A DNA stretch of 64,000 nt from Bacillus sp. REN10 (GTDB lineage: Bacteria > Bacillota > Bacilli > Bacillales > Domibacillaceae), in NCBI RefSeq assembly GCF_016820555.1, contig NZ_JADHDW010000006.1:1-64000 (forward strand), read 5' to 3'. Made by a program: the position numbers and the translations under genes. Position 1 is the first letter of the stretch. Each line of letters opens with the position of its first letter. The notes under the pieces were generated by a model, which worked only from the letters and a program-made list of their open reading frames with translations, was not told the DNA's origin and ran no database searches. Of the stretch, positions 19,942 through 28,962 are shown piece by piece.

Positions 19942-21351
19942 ATGTTGTTACGTTATTTTTATGATGAAAAGTTAGCACATGCTTCTTATTTGGTTGGTTG
20001 TCAAAAGACGGGGGAGTCGGTCGTAATTGATGCGTCTCGTGATATTGAGCAGTATGTTGAGGTGGCGAAGAAGGAAGGGTTAAGGCTAACGGCAGCGGCT
20101 GAGACGCATATTCATGCGGACTTTGTTGCTGGGTCCCGAGAGATCGCTGATCGTTTCGGAGCGAAATTGTATGTGTCAGACGAAGGGGATGAAAACTGGA
20201 AGTATCAAAATCTTGAAAACATCGATCATCAGCTGTTAAAAGATGGGGATCAATTTAAGATTGGTAACTTAACGCTAGAAGTGATGCATACACCAGGTCA
20301 TACACCTGAAAGTATTTCTTTCATCCTAACCGATAATGGCGGCGGTGCTGATCGTCCGATGGGAATCTTTACAGGAGACTTTGTATTTGTTGGTGATGTC
20401 GGACGCCCGGATTTATTAGAGAAGGCTGCAGGCTACGAGGGCACAGCTGATGTGGGAGCAAAACAGATGTTTGTTTCGCTTGAGCGATTTAAGTTACTTC
20501 CTGATTACTTGCAAGTGTGGCCAGCCCATGGAGCAGGCAGCGCCTGTGGTAAAGCACTAGGAGCGATTCCTTCTTCCACTGTCGGTTATGAAAAAATGTT
20601 CAACTGGGCGTTGCAATTTAACGATGAAGCTGCATTTGTGAAAGCATTACTAGATGGTCAACCAGAACCACCAAAATATTTCGCAGTCATGAAGCGTGTC
20701 AATAAAGTAGGACCTGCTTTATTTAAAGATTTACAAGTGCCAGTTGAAGCAACGGATGCTTCCGCTCTTCATGGATGGCTTGAAAATGATATGGTGATTG
20801 ATACTCGTCCTGCTTCGGAGTTTGCAGAGCGCCATATTCCTGGAACGATTAATATTCCATTTAACAAGTCCTTCACTAATTGGGCTGGCTGGCTTGTCAA
20901 CTATGAGGCACCGCTTTACTTACTCATGGAAGAAGGAAATTTGCCAGATATTTTAAAGGCGTTGCGTTCAATTGGAATCGACAACACGGCTGGGTACATG
21001 AATGTCCAAGCTGCTTTATCACAAGCAACCGAGCTAGAAAGCTATGAAAATATTGAACCTGTTGCTATTAAAGAGGCGGTCGAAAAAGGTGAAATCACAG
21101 TTCTTGATGTTCGTAATCAAACGGAATGGGATGAAGGACATATTTCTGGAGCGATCCATGTGATGCTCGGTACATTGCCAGATCGTTTAGATGAAGTGCC
21201 GAATGAGCGACCAATTCTTGTTCAGTGCGCTGCTGGCGGCCGTTCTGCTATTGCAGCAAGCGTCCTTCAAGCGAAAGGTATTAAAAATGTAACCAATCTT
21301 TTAGGCGGCTACTCACGCTGGAAGGCAGACGTGCTTGCAGCTGTCAAATAA
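19942..21351 (+). CDS. CstB-like persulfide dioxygenase-rhodanese fusion
   Basis: Protein of 469 residues with three domains. Residues 1-250 are a metallo-beta-lactamase fold with ETHIHADF (His56, His58, Asp60) and HTPGHTPESISF, the mononuclear Fe site of persulfide dioxygenases. About 260-365 is a rhodanese-like domain lacking the active cysteine. About 375-469 is an active rhodanese with Cys429 in VQCAAGGRS. This is the domain plan of Staphylococcus CstB, which converts the persulfide made by SQR into thiosulfate using O2. It is the last gene of the sqr operon, ending in a terminator. Confidence 0.88.
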   Translation: MLLRYFYDEKLAHASYLVGCQKTGESVVIDASRDIEQYVEVAKKEGLRLTAAAETHIHADFVAGSREIADRFGAKLYVSDEGDENWKYQNLENIDHQLLKDGDQFKIGNLTLEVMHTPGHTPESISFILTDNGGGADRPMGIFTGDFVFVGDVGRPDLLEKAAGYEGTADVGAKQMFVSLERFKLLPDYLQVWPAHGAGSACGKALGAIPSSTVGYEKMFNWALQFNDEAAFVKALLDGQPEPPKYFAVMKRVNKVGPALFKDLQVPVEATDASALHGWLENDMVIDTRPASEFAERHIPGTINIPFNKSFTNWAGWLVNYEAPLYLLMEEGNLPDILKALRSIGIDNTAGYMNVQAALSQATELESYENIEPVAIKEAVEKGEITVLDVRNQTEWDEGHISGAIHVMLGTLPDRLDEVPNERPILVQCAAGGRSAIAASVLQAKGIKNVTNLLGGYSRWKADVLAAVK

Positions 21352-21360
21352 TCACTTAAG

Positions 21361-21399
21361 AAACCGCCGGTGAAAATTTATCACTGGTGGTTTTTCGTT
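21361..21399 (+). terminator. Terminator of the sqr operon
   Basis: AAACCGCCGGTGA / TCACTGGTGGTTT with a seven-base loop and TTTTT tail, nine bases after the cstB stop. It shows that an upstream GTG at 21370, in frame with the kinase, is not the true start. Confidence 0.88.
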
Positions 21400-21429
21400 T
21401 ACAATAAGAGAAAGACCTTGGGAAAGGAA

Positions 21430-22494
21430 ATGCATCAATCGATGGAACAGTATCCTGTGGAACAAAAATATTTGCATCAAATTTTTGAACATATTCAAGA
21501 CGGAATTATTGTGATGAATCAAAATCGAGAAATACTGCTGATGAATCCGGCAGCCCATCGACTCACAGGCTGGAACATTGGTGGAAAAGTTCCTTTTTGC
21601 TCTTATTGTCAAGAACGGAAAGTGACAAAAGGAGAGAATCGCTGCTATTTAATTGCCAGGAATGAAGTGCCCTACTTCTTATCGCAAATGCCTGTTTATC
21701 ACGGAAATGAGCTGGATGTGGAAATGAGTACAGCCTTAATTTATCAAGATCAAAACAGTCAGGAGCAAGAGTATTTGCTTGTGCTTCGCGATCAAACATT
21801 GCGGCAAAAAGAAGAAGAAGTGAGACTATCAAAGAAGATGATTAAGCAGCTAATTGAAGCTCAAGAAAAAGAACATAAACGCCTTGCTCACGAGCTACAT
21901 GATGGTGTTAGTCAGTCGCTTTATACGATTTCTGTTGCGCTGCAAGCGATCGAATCAACAGTTGAAGATGAACGTCTCCATGATTATTTAAACGAGGTCC
22001 GAGCAGAGTTGGACCGAACGATGTCTGATATTAAAGCCTACTCGCATCAACTCAGACCCACTAGTTTAGACCGGCTAGGGTTAGTATCAGCTTTAGAGAC
22101 ACTCATTCAGTCGGTTGAATCGACCTCCTCTTTATCTGTTGCTTTTCAAACGAATATTACCGGCCGTCTGCCTTCCGCAGTGGAAATCAATGTGTATCGA
22201 GTCGTACAGGAAGCTTTGCATAATGCAGTCAAATATGCGCAAGCCCATCAAGTCTATTTATTTCTTCGGAAAGAGCAGAGGCAATTAATGGTTGAAATAC
22301 ATGATGACGGCGTTGGCTTTGAGTTGGAACAAGCAAAAGGCGGGCTTGGTCTTGAGCATATGCGTGAACGAATTGAGCAGTTAAATGGCCGCTTTTTTAT
22401 TCAATCAGCACTAGGAGAAGGCACACAAATTATGGCTACAATAATGATAGATGAAAGCGAGGAAATCGCAAATGAAAGTGATGGTAGTCGATGA
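21430..22494 (+). CDS. NarL/NreB-type sensor histidine kinase with cysteine-containing PAS domain
   Basis: Protein of about 354 residues, cytoplasmic with no membrane segments. Residues 10-125 are a PAS domain with a cysteine motif CxxC-x11-C (Cys57, Cys60, Cys72). About 130-200 is a HisKA_3 dimerisation domain with the phospho-acceptor ELHDGVSQ (His157). About 255-345 is a HATPase_c domain (VVQEALHNAVKYA, DDGVGF, GGLGLEHMRERI). NreB-type kinases use cysteines in PAS to hold an oxygen-labile Fe-S cluster; here three cysteines are seen, so Fe-S or thiol/persulfide sensing are both possible. The exact start is uncertain (21430 or 21442). It is translationally coupled to the response regulator. 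Confidence 0.85.
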   Translation: MHQSMEQYPVEQKYLHQIFEHIQDGIIVMNQNREILLMNPAAHRLTGWNIGGKVPFCSYCQERKVTKGENRCYLIARNEVPYFLSQMPVYHGNELDVEMSTALIYQDQNSQEQEYLLVLRDQTLRQKEEEVRLSKKMIKQLIEAQEKEHKRLAHELHDGVSQSLYTISVALQAIESTVEDERLHDYLNEVRAELDRTMSDIKAYSHQLRPTSLDRLGLVSALETLIQSVESTSSLSVAFQTNITGRLPSAVEINVYRVVQEALHNAVKYAQAHQVYLFLRKEQRQLMVEIHDDGVGFELEQAKGGLGLEHMRERIEQLNGRFFIQSALGEGTQIMATIMIDESEEIANESDGSR

Positions 22495-23107
22495 TCATGA
22501 TTTAATAAGAAAAGGGATTATCTTACTTTTAGAGAATTATCAAGATATTGAAGTAGTAGCCGATGCTGGAGGTGGTCATGAAGCCCTTGTGTTGGCGATG
22601 CAAAATGAGCCTGATGTAGTCTTAATGGATATTTCAATGCCCAATGGTTTAGATGGGTTTACAACGACGAAGCAGCTTCTTCAGCAGCAACCTAATGTTA
22701 AAGTCGTTTTGTTAACGATGCATGATGAAGAAACGTATATTCGTAAAGCAATTCAATCAGGGGCACATGGGTATATTTTAAAGAGGAGTCAGGGAAGCGA
22801 ATTGTATGAGGCGATTTATCACGTCTACCACGGGCGCCATTATTATAGTACGGACTTGAGTGAGGCGCAGATTGAAAAAATGATGAAGGCAAAAGAAACG
22901 CCTTCCTCTCCGCTAACTTTGAGAGAACAAGAAGTACTGCGTTTAAATGTTCTTGGCTACACCAATAAAGAGATCGCTGAAAAGCTCCATATTAGCGCTA
23001 AAACAGTAGAAAACCATAAATCAAATATGATGAACAAACTAGGGTTAAAACAAAAACACGAACTAATCCAATACGGAATCAAAAACTATTTTACCGATAT
23101 CCAGTAA
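22472..23107 (+). CDS. NarL/LuxR-family response regulator
   Basis: Protein of 211 residues. Residues 1-120 are a receiver domain with DDHDLIRKG (acidic pocket), phospho-acceptor Asp in VLMDISMPNG and the KxxT/S-side LLTMHDEE block. About 148-211 is a LuxR-type helix-turn-helix (LTLREQEVLRLNVLGYTNKEIAEKLH, ending SAKTVENHKSNMMNKL). The start at ATG 22472 with GCGAGGAA upstream overlaps the kinase end by 23 bases, so the two form one two-component system. Lying between sqr-cstB and cydAB, it is the obvious candidate regulator of one or both. Confidence 0.9.
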   Translation: MKVMVVDDHDLIRKGIILLLENYQDIEVVADAGGGHEALVLAMQNEPDVVLMDISMPNGLDGFTTTKQLLQQQPNVKVVLLTMHDEETYIRKAIQSGAHGYILKRSQGSELYEAIYHVYHGRHYYSTDLSEAQIEKMMKAKETPSSPLTLREQEVLRLNVLGYTNKEIAEKLHISAKTVENHKSNMMNKLGLKQKHELIQYGIKNYFTDIQ

Positions 23108-23251
23108 CGCGAGGGAAGCCTTGCGTTTTTTCGTATACGCAACATCATTTTACAATCATATAGAGGATGAAGTCAGTCACAACAACCATTTCAACGTTTC
23201 CTCTATTTCTACAGTTAATACCTTCAAAAAATCTTCATATTTACTGCTTTG

Positions 23252-23269
23252 TTAGGGGAACCCCCCTAT
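23252..23269. promoter_or_regulatory. Candidate CsoR/CstR-family operator, cyd operon
   Basis: TTAGGGG-AACC-CCCCTAT is an inverted repeat with one mismatch, 84 bases upstream of the first small gene of the cyd operon. It aligns with the site at 17992-18009 in 16 of 18 positions (TAGGGG..CCCCCTATG). The shared site suggests that sulfide oxidation and cytochrome bd answer to one repressor. Confidence 0.55.
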
Positions 23270-23353
23270 GTATGAGCTGTTCTGTTCTTTTTATACTGAA
23301 ATAGAAGTGATAAATAATCAATCTATTTTTCGGTGATTAAAGGAGAGGTGCAT

Positions 23354-23434
23354 ATGCAAAAAAGAGAGACTGTTTATTTTTGGATGGCTGCGTTAGTTGC
23401 ATTTGGTAGTGCTATTAGCTTGATGATTATATAG
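23354..23434 (+). CDS. 26-residue single-helix membrane peptide upstream of cydA
   Basis: ATG at 23354 with a strong AGGAGAGGTG site six bases upstream opens a 26-codon frame. It encodes a charged start (MQKRE) followed by one hydrophobic helix (about residues 7-26, rich in A, V, L, I). It ends 15 bases before cydA, and GGGGGGGAG for cydA follows its stop. It does not resemble CydS (25805-25903) or enterobacterial CydX by eye. It could be an added small subunit of cytochrome bd, a small regulatory peptide or a leader. The strong site and spacing argue that it is translated. Confidence 0.55.
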   Translation: MQKRETVYFWMAALVAFGSAISLMII

Positions 23435-23449
23435 GGGGGGAGTAAAAAA

Positions 23450-24775
23450 ATGGAATATGATGCCGTTTTATATAGTCGCATTTTAACAGAGATGACATTA
23501 GGGTTTCATATATTATTTGCCACAATTGGTGTAGGCGTTCCTGTGTTTATTGCGTTGGCACAGTGGATGGGATTAAAGCACAATGACCCTCACTACTTAT
23601 TGCTGGCTCGGCGCTGGGCACGTGGATTTACGATTACAGTGGCGGTTGGCGTTGTGACTGGAACCGCCATCGGGTTGCAATTAAGCTTGTTGTGGCCTTC
23701 CTTTATGGAGACAGCTGGGCAATTAATTTCGTTGCCACTGTTTATGGAGACTTTCGCTTTTTTCTTTGAAGCGATCTTTTTAGGCATTTACTTATATACG
23801 TGGGATCGGTTTAAAAATCCAAAAATTCATTTGTTATTGCTTATTCCAGTGGTGATCGGTTCATCGATGTCGGCTTTTTTCATTACAACGGTCAATGCCT
23901 TTATGAATACACCGCAAGGATTTGACATTGTAAATGGAGCGATTGTCAATATTGAACCACTAAAAGCGATGTTTAATCCAGCCGTTCCAACAAAAACGGC
24001 CCATGTGCTCGTTTCTGCTTATATGACATCGGCCTTTATGTTGGCTTCGTTGGCTGCCTATCATCTGCTTCGCGGCAGAAAGCATGTGTATTATCGGAAA
24101 GCATTGCGTATCACTCTTATTCCTGCGCTTGTTTTCTCGATTGCTACCGCTCTTGTGGGGGATTTATCTGGAAAGTTTCTGGCGGAGTATCAGCCGGAAA
24201 AACTAGCTGCAGCTGAATGGCATTTTGAAACAGAAGGAGAAGCGCCGCTGTTATTATTTGGAATGGTGGATGAAAATCAGAACGTCAGCGGAGCGATTAA
24301 AATCCCTTATGCATTGAGTATTTTAGCAGGGAATATGCCTAGCACAGAAGTCATAGGGCTCAATGAATTCCCAGAAGATGAACGCCCGCCGCTCTATGTT
24401 CATTATTTATTTGATGTGATGGTGACATTGGGCATGCTCTTGATATTCATTGCTCTTGTGTATGCGGTGCTATCTAAATGGAAACCGCAGCATATGTACA
24501 ATAAATGGCTGATGCGAGCTGTTTTGATATCAGGACCGCTATCGTTAATCGCAATTGAAGTCGGCTGGATTTTTGCGGAGGTGGGACGCCAGCCTTGGAT
24601 TTTACGCGGATATATGAAAACGATAGAAGGGGCTACTTCTTCTCCGCACGTAGGTACAATGCTCATCGCTTTTGGTATCTTATACATCTTGCTTGGTATC
24701 GGTTCGATCGCTGTTCTTCGTAAAATGTTTAAAAAGAACCTTCCAGAAGATGAACTAGCGGCAAGGGGGAATTAA
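23450..24775 (+). CDS. cydA: Cytochrome bd quinol oxidase subunit I
   Basis: Protein of 441 residues with about nine membrane helices. The heme b595/d ligand histidine lies in the first helix (TLGFHILFATIGVG), and the b558 and Q-loop residues in EYQPEKLAAAEWHFET. The Q-loop is short, as in the Geobacillus-type and YthA-type enzymes, and GRQPWI is present in the C-terminal half. It reduces O2 to water using menaquinol and is known as a class for resistance to sulfide, which fits the neighbouring sqr operon. It has a GGGGGGG/AG ribosome binding site. It is closest in type to B. subtilis ythA rather than cydA. Confidence 0.92.
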   Translation: MEYDAVLYSRILTEMTLGFHILFATIGVGVPVFIALAQWMGLKHNDPHYLLLARRWARGFTITVAVGVVTGTAIGLQLSLLWPSFMETAGQLISLPLFMETFAFFFEAIFLGIYLYTWDRFKNPKIHLLLLIPVVIGSSMSAFFITTVNAFMNTPQGFDIVNGAIVNIEPLKAMFNPAVPTKTAHVLVSAYMTSAFMLASLAAYHLLRGRKHVYYRKALRITLIPALVFSIATALVGDLSGKFLAEYQPEKLAAAEWHFETEGEAPLLLFGMVDENQNVSGAIKIPYALSILAGNMPSTEVIGLNEFPEDERPPLYVHYLFDVMVTLGMLLIFIALVYAVLSKWKPQHMYNKWLMRAVLISGPLSLIAIEVGWIFAEVGRQPWILRGYMKTIEGATSSPHVGTMLIAFGILYILLGIGSIAVLRKMFKKNLPEDELAARGN

Positions 24776-25791
24776 TGATGTCTCTTGAGTTACTAGGTAT
24801 CAGCGTATTATGGATTTTCTTATTTGGTTATTTAATAGTTGGTTCAATTGACTTTGGGGCGGGCTTTTTCAGTACGTACAGTGAGTGGACAGGGCAAAAA
24901 CACATTCTTCATAAAATCATTCAGCGTTATCTTTCCCCTGTGTGGGAGGTAACGAATGTGTTTCTTGTGTTCTTTTTTGTCGGCATTGTTGGGTTCTTTC
25001 CGAAAACCGCTTATTATTTCGGTTCAGCTCTATTAGTGCCTGTCAGCATTTCAATTATTTTGCTGGCTATTCGCGGTTCTTACTATGCCTTTGGAACATA
25101 TGGAGCGAAGGATAACAAACTGTATAGCTTTCTTTATGGCGTTACAGGGGTGTTGATTCCCGCCTCTTTAACGACGGTGCTAACTATTTCAGAAGGTGGG
25201 TTCCTTGATATAACGGACTCCGGAGTACATTTAAATTTAGGCGCATTGTTGAGCAGCCCTTATTCTTGGAGTGTCGTTCTCTTATCGCTCGTTAGCGTGC
25301 TCTTTATTTCTGCCGCGTTTTTAACTTATTATGCTCATCAGGCAGAGGATCGAAAAGCAGAACAGCTTGTTCGCCGTTATGCGCTTGGCTGGAGTGTGCC
25401 ATCCATTGCCGCAGCTATTCTCGTTTTTTATGCCTTGCGGTCGCATAACCCGGAACATTTCGCCAGAATGACGGATCTATCATGGATGTTTGTCGTATCG
25501 CTTGTTTGTTTCTTGTTGGCCATTACATTGTTGTATAAGCGCCGTTCCTATGGAATTGCGTTTTCCGCCGTGATGATGCAATATTTTCTTGCTTTTTTGG
25601 CATATGGAATTTCCCATTATCCCTATTTATTGTATCCAGTTCTAACGATTTATGATGGCTTTACAAATCGGACAATGGCGATTTACTTAGTCATCGCTTT
25701 TATTGCGGGATTACTATTACTGATCCCAGCACTATATTTATTGCTGAAGCTCTTCTTATTTAACAGCAAATATGTAAAAGGAATGAAATAG
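24775..25791 (+). CDS. cydB: Cytochrome bd quinol oxidase subunit II
   Basis: Protein of 338 residues with eight to nine membrane helices. The family start is visible as VLWIFLFGYLIVGSIDFGAGFF, followed by the conserved LSPVWEVTNVFLVFFFVG. It overlaps the cydA stop by one base, and AAGGGGG provides the ribosome binding site; ATG 24778 is an equal choice of start. It pairs with CydA to form the oxidase core. Confidence 0.92.
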   Translation: MMSLELLGISVLWIFLFGYLIVGSIDFGAGFFSTYSEWTGQKHILHKIIQRYLSPVWEVTNVFLVFFFVGIVGFFPKTAYYFGSALLVPVSISIILLAIRGSYYAFGTYGAKDNKLYSFLYGVTGVLIPASLTTVLTISEGGFLDITDSGVHLNLGALLSSPYSWSVVLLSLVSVLFISAAFLTYYAHQAEDRKAEQLVRRYALGWSVPSIAAAILVFYALRSHNPEHFARMTDLSWMFVVSLVCFLLAITLLYKRRSYGIAFSAVMMQYFLAFLAYGISHYPYLLYPVLTIYDGFTNRTMAIYLVIAFIAGLLLLIPALYLLLKLFLFNSKYVKGMK

Positions 25792-25804
25792 GAGGGAAAT
25801 CGTC

Positions 25805-25903
25805 ATGCATCATTTTTTAATTATGTATGCCCCCATTCTAGTTGTTCTTGCTTCACTGATCGGTGTGTTTTTCTGGGGAGCGAAAGAGAAAAAATTTGAT
25901 TAA
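25805..25903 (+). CDS. cydS: Small cytochrome bd subunit CydS
   Basis: A 32-residue protein starting [11 protein letters not shown], with one membrane helix and a short charged tail (AKEKKFD). The FLIMYAP start matches, from memory, the CydS subunit found in the Geobacillus thermodenitrificans bd oxidase structure. The gene lies 13 bases after cydB with GGAGGG in front and 17 bases before the TSUP gene. The small size explains why it is often left unannotated. Confidence 0.88.
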   Translation: MHHFLIMYAPILVVLASLIGVFFWGAKEKKFD

Positions 25904-25920
25904 GTACGGGAGGGGCCCGA

Positions 25921-26697
25921 ATGGATCTCATGTATTGGCTTTTGATCTTTATGATCGGTTTTATCGGTTCGTTTATTTCTGGCATGGTCGGCATCGGCGG
26001 TTCGATCATTAAATATCCGATGTTATTATACATTCCGCCGCTTCTTGGTTTTGCTGCATTCAGCGCTCATGAAGTATCTGGAATTAGCGCTGTTCAAGTA
26101 TTCTTTGCGACGATTGCAGGTGTGTGGGCGTATCGCAAAAGCGATTATTTAAATAAACGATTAATTATGTATATGGGAGGAGCTGTTCTCCTTGGTAGTT
26201 TCCTAGGCGGCTTTGGATCTGATCAATTATCAGAGGAAGTCATCAATGTGGTATACGGGATTCTAGCAGCATTAGCAGCGATTATGATGTTTATTCCGAA
26301 GAAAAATCTCGATGACCGTCCAATGAGCGAAGTCACATTTAACGGCTGGCTTGCCGCAACGCTTGCGTTTATTGTTGGGATCGGAGCCGGAATTGTTGGA
26401 GCAGCCGGAGCCTTTCTTTTAGTGCCAATTATGCTAGTTGTATTGAAAATTCCAACAAGGATGACGATTGCTAGTTCCTTAGCGATTACTTTCATTTCTT
26501 CGATTGGCTCAACAGCGGGTAAAATCATGACGGGTCAAGTGCTTTTCTGGCCAGCTATCATTATGATTATTGCCAGTGTGATCGCTTCACCACTTGGCGC
26601 AAAAGCAGGCCAAAAAATGAACACAAAAGTTTTACAGTGGTTGCTTGCCATTTTAATTGCGGCAACAGCGATTAAGATTTGGTTGGATATTTTATAA
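25921..26697 (+). CDS. TSUP (TauE/SafE) family transporter
   Basis: Protein of 258 residues with about eight membrane helices in two repeats; the family motif GxGGGxxxxP-like appears as [17 protein letters not shown] and again as [22 protein letters not shown] proteins move sulfite, thiosulfate, sulfoacetate or similar organosulfur anions. Being the last gene of the cyd operon and near sqr-cstB, which yields thiosulfate or sulfite, it is a good candidate exporter for the end product. Start at 25921 with GGGAGGGG; a terminator follows. Confidence 0.85.
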   Translation: MDLMYWLLIFMIGFIGSFISGMVGIGGSIIKYPMLLYIPPLLGFAAFSAHEVSGISAVQVFFATIAGVWAYRKSDYLNKRLIMYMGGAVLLGSFLGGFGSDQLSEEVINVVYGILAALAAIMMFIPKKNLDDRPMSEVTFNGWLAATLAFIVGIGAGIVGAAGAFLLVPIMLVVLKIPTRMTIASSLAITFISSIGSTAGKIMTGQVLFWPAIIMIIASVIASPLGAKAGQKMNTKVLQWLLAILIAATAIKIWLDIL

Positions 26698-26701
26698 GAA
26701 G

Positions 26702-26740
26702 AAAGGAGACCTTCTCTTTTTTCTGAAGGTCTCCTTTTTC
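26702..26740. terminator. Terminator between TSUP and the facing methyltransferase gene
   Basis: Perfect 13-base stem AAAGGAGACCTTC / GAAGGTCTCCTTT with a ten-base loop and T tail; works in both directions. Confidence 0.92.
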
Positions 26741-27502
26741 CTATATTGCTCTTGCTTTCATCATAAAACGATGCTGTTTGGTGTCAAAGTATCCTTTAGA
26801 CTGGATGATTTGATAAATTTCATACAACTGTTCAAGGTAGTGTTCGGTTGTAAATGCGGGAATCTGCCATGGAATCGCTTTTAGATAGTAGATAAGTGCC
26901 CCGATATCATAAAAACGTTGAACGGGGAACTCTTCTTTGCATTCTAAAACTTCAAAGTGATTCTTTTTTAAGTCCTCTAAAGCTGTTTGCAAGTTCCAGT
27001 TTAAATATTCTTCGTTCAAAGGGACGCCGAAATGATCATTTATTTGATAACAATCGAAACCGCCTACTTGCTGAGTAAGAAAGATGCCTCTATCTTTTAA
27101 AATACGCCTTACTTCTTTTGAAGAGAAAGATTCATGTTGATTAAGAATGCAATCGAAAAAGTGATCTTCAAAAGGAAGGTAGGCATCCTCATTGATCGAG
27201 ACCACGTTAACGCCCAATGGTTCAAGTCTTTGTTTGGCAATAGCAATGTTAGGTTTATAGCTTTCAGTAGCAAACATATTTGGTGGAAAAGGAGCTAGTT
27301 TAGAGAGGAATTCTCCTCCTCCCGTGCCCATGTCTAGCATGGAATGGGCATTTTGGACAAGCGGTATAGCCATGCTGCCGTAAGACCAAGATAGCAGTTC
27401 ACTCTGCATACGTCCTGTTGCCGTAATAAATGAGAAATCCCAACCGGAAAAACATTTTTTTTCATCTTGAATGTACTTTAAAAACTGTTCATCTTTTATC
27501 AT
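26741..27502 (-). CDS. Class I SAM-dependent methyltransferase
   Basis: Protein of 253 residues. Motif I is SMLDMGTGGGEFLSKL, followed by an acidic residue at the end of strand 2 (FATESY) and motif IV-like FDCILNQHESF, the order of Methyltransf_11/25 family enzymes. The methyl acceptor is unknown; the family covers small molecules such as quinones and antibiotics. It has an AGGAGGATTATA ribosome binding site. It is separated by 101 bases from the transporter gene upstream, so it could be read through from the kyn operon or be independent. Confidence 0.8.
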   Translation of the reverse strand: MIKDEQFLKYIQDEKKCFSGWDFSFITATGRMQSELLSWSYGSMAIPLVQNAHSMLDMGTGGGEFLSKLAPFPPNMFATESYKPNIAIAKQRLEPLGVNVVSINEDAYLPFEDHFFDCILNQHESFSSKEVRRILKDRGIFLTQQVGGFDCYQINDHFGVPLNEEYLNWNLQTALEDLKKNHFEVLECKEEFPVQRFYDIGALIYYLKAIPWQIPAFTTEHYLEQLYEIYQIIQSKGYFDTKQHRFMMKARAI

Positions 27503-27603
27503 TATAATCCTCCTTTTATATATGATTTTACTAATTTATAAAAGGAGGTCCTCTACAGCATTGTTATGTTTCATGCTCTAATAAACTCATCATGTGTTAC
27601 GCC

Positions 27604-28944
27604 TCAGCCAAACAACCCAAGCGAATTTAAAAAGACAACGATGATCGTCAACGGCACGATCCACTTCATTAATAGTTGCCAAACGGTATAGGTGCTTGGT
27701 GTCAGTGATTGACCGAGCATAAATTCTTGTTTGACGAGCTGTTGGTTCATCTTCCAAGCGATAAATAGGGCGATGAGCAGGTTCCCAAGCGGAAGCATGA
27801 TGTTGCTGACAAGGTAATCTGTGGCGTCAAAGACCGTTTTATCAAAAACTTTCACATCTGAAAGTAGGCTAGAAGATAGCGCAGCAGGAATACCCGCGAT
27901 AAACACGGTTATACCGGCGATCCAAGTGATCCTTTTTCTTGAGGCTCCATTTTTCATAAAAGCCGCCACGATAATTTCTAATAAACTGAAAGATGATGTT
28001 AACGTAGCAAACAAGAATAGCAATAAAAACATGAATAAAAACAGTTCACCAAATGGCATTTGCGAAAACACAGATGGCAAGACGATAAAGAGCAGCCCTG
28101 GTCCTTCTGCCGGCTCGAAGCCGAAAGCAAATACGACAGGAAAGATAGCAAGCCCTGCTAAGACCGATACGAAAATATTCATTAACGCAACGGATCCTGC
28201 TGATACAGGGATGCTGACATTTTTATTTAAATAAGAGCTGTAAGTGACCATGCATGAAAATCCAACGGCAAGTGAAAAGAAGGATTGTCCAAGTGCATAC
28301 AACACCGCTTCCCCGGTAATTTTTGAGAAATCAGGCTGTAGGAAAAAGCGAACGCCTTCCATTGCGCCCTCTAGTGTAAGCGAACGGATGACAAGCACGA
28401 TAAAGAATATAAATAATAGCGGCATCATATACTTGCTCGCTTTTTCAATACCATTTTGAATCCCAGCGGCAATAACAATAATATTCATCAGTAAAAAAGC
28501 AGCTAATCCGCCAATCGTAATGAGGGGAGAGCTGATGGTCTGCCCGAACATAGCCCCATAGTCGGAACCACTTTCAATCACTTTTCCGCCAAGTGACATG
28601 AGCGTATAAGTAAGCACCCAACCACCAACGACGCTATAAAACGATAGCAATAGAAAGCAACCGATGACGCCTAATTTTCCGGTCAACGTCCAGAAGCTAC
28701 TCGGCGCTAGTTTTTTATAGGCGCTGACCGCTTCTTTTCCAGAGCCGCGACCAATGATGAATTCTGAAATCAACATGGGTAAGCCAATTAAAAGCGTAAA
28801 TAATATAAAAAGAAGCAGAAAGGCGCCGCCCCCACTTTGTCCGGTTACGTATGGGAATTTCCAAATCGCACCTAAACCAATCGCTGCTCCTGCTGACGAT
28901 AAGATAAATCCGATGCGTGAGGACCATTGTTCTTTATTGTCCAT
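27604..28944 (-). CDS. Neurotransmitter:sodium symporter family transporter, probably tryptophan/kynurenine uptake
   Basis: Protein of 446 residues with 11-12 helices. The NSS family start SSAGAAIGLGAIWKFPYVTGQSGGGAFLL carries the Na+ and substrate site of helix 1. It belongs to the bacterial branch that includes LeuT, TnaT and B. subtilis YocR/YhdH. It is the fourth gene of the kynU-kynB-kynA operon, 18 bases after kynA, which makes tryptophan the most likely substrate. I see no clear terminator after it. Confidence 0.85.
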   Translation of the reverse strand: MDNKEQWSSRIGFILSSAGAAIGLGAIWKFPYVTGQSGGGAFLLLFILFTLLIGLPMLISEFIIGRGSGKEAVSAYKKLAPSSFWTLTGKLGVIGCFLLLSFYSVVGGWVLTYTLMSLGGKVIESGSDYGAMFGQTISSPLITIGGLAAFLLMNIIVIAAGIQNGIEKASKYMMPLLFIFFIVLVIRSLTLEGAMEGVRFFLQPDFSKITGEAVLYALGQSFFSLAVGFSCMVTYSSYLNKNVSIPVSAGSVALMNIFVSVLAGLAIFPVVFAFGFEPAEGPGLLFIVLPSVFSQMPFGELFLFMFLLLFLFATLTSSFSLLEIIVAAFMKNGASRKRITWIAGITVFIAGIPAALSSSLLSDVKVFDKTVFDATDYLVSNIMLPLGNLLIALFIAWKMNQQLVKQEFMLGQSLTPSTYTVWQLLMKWIVPLTIIVVFLNSLGLFG

Positions 28945-28962
28945 GAAATCACTCCTATTCTG

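Noticed and set aside
21370-21429. Upstream GTG extending the sensor kinase by 20 residues
   Set aside because: It lies inside the T-tailed hairpin that ends the sqr operon and has no ribosome binding site.
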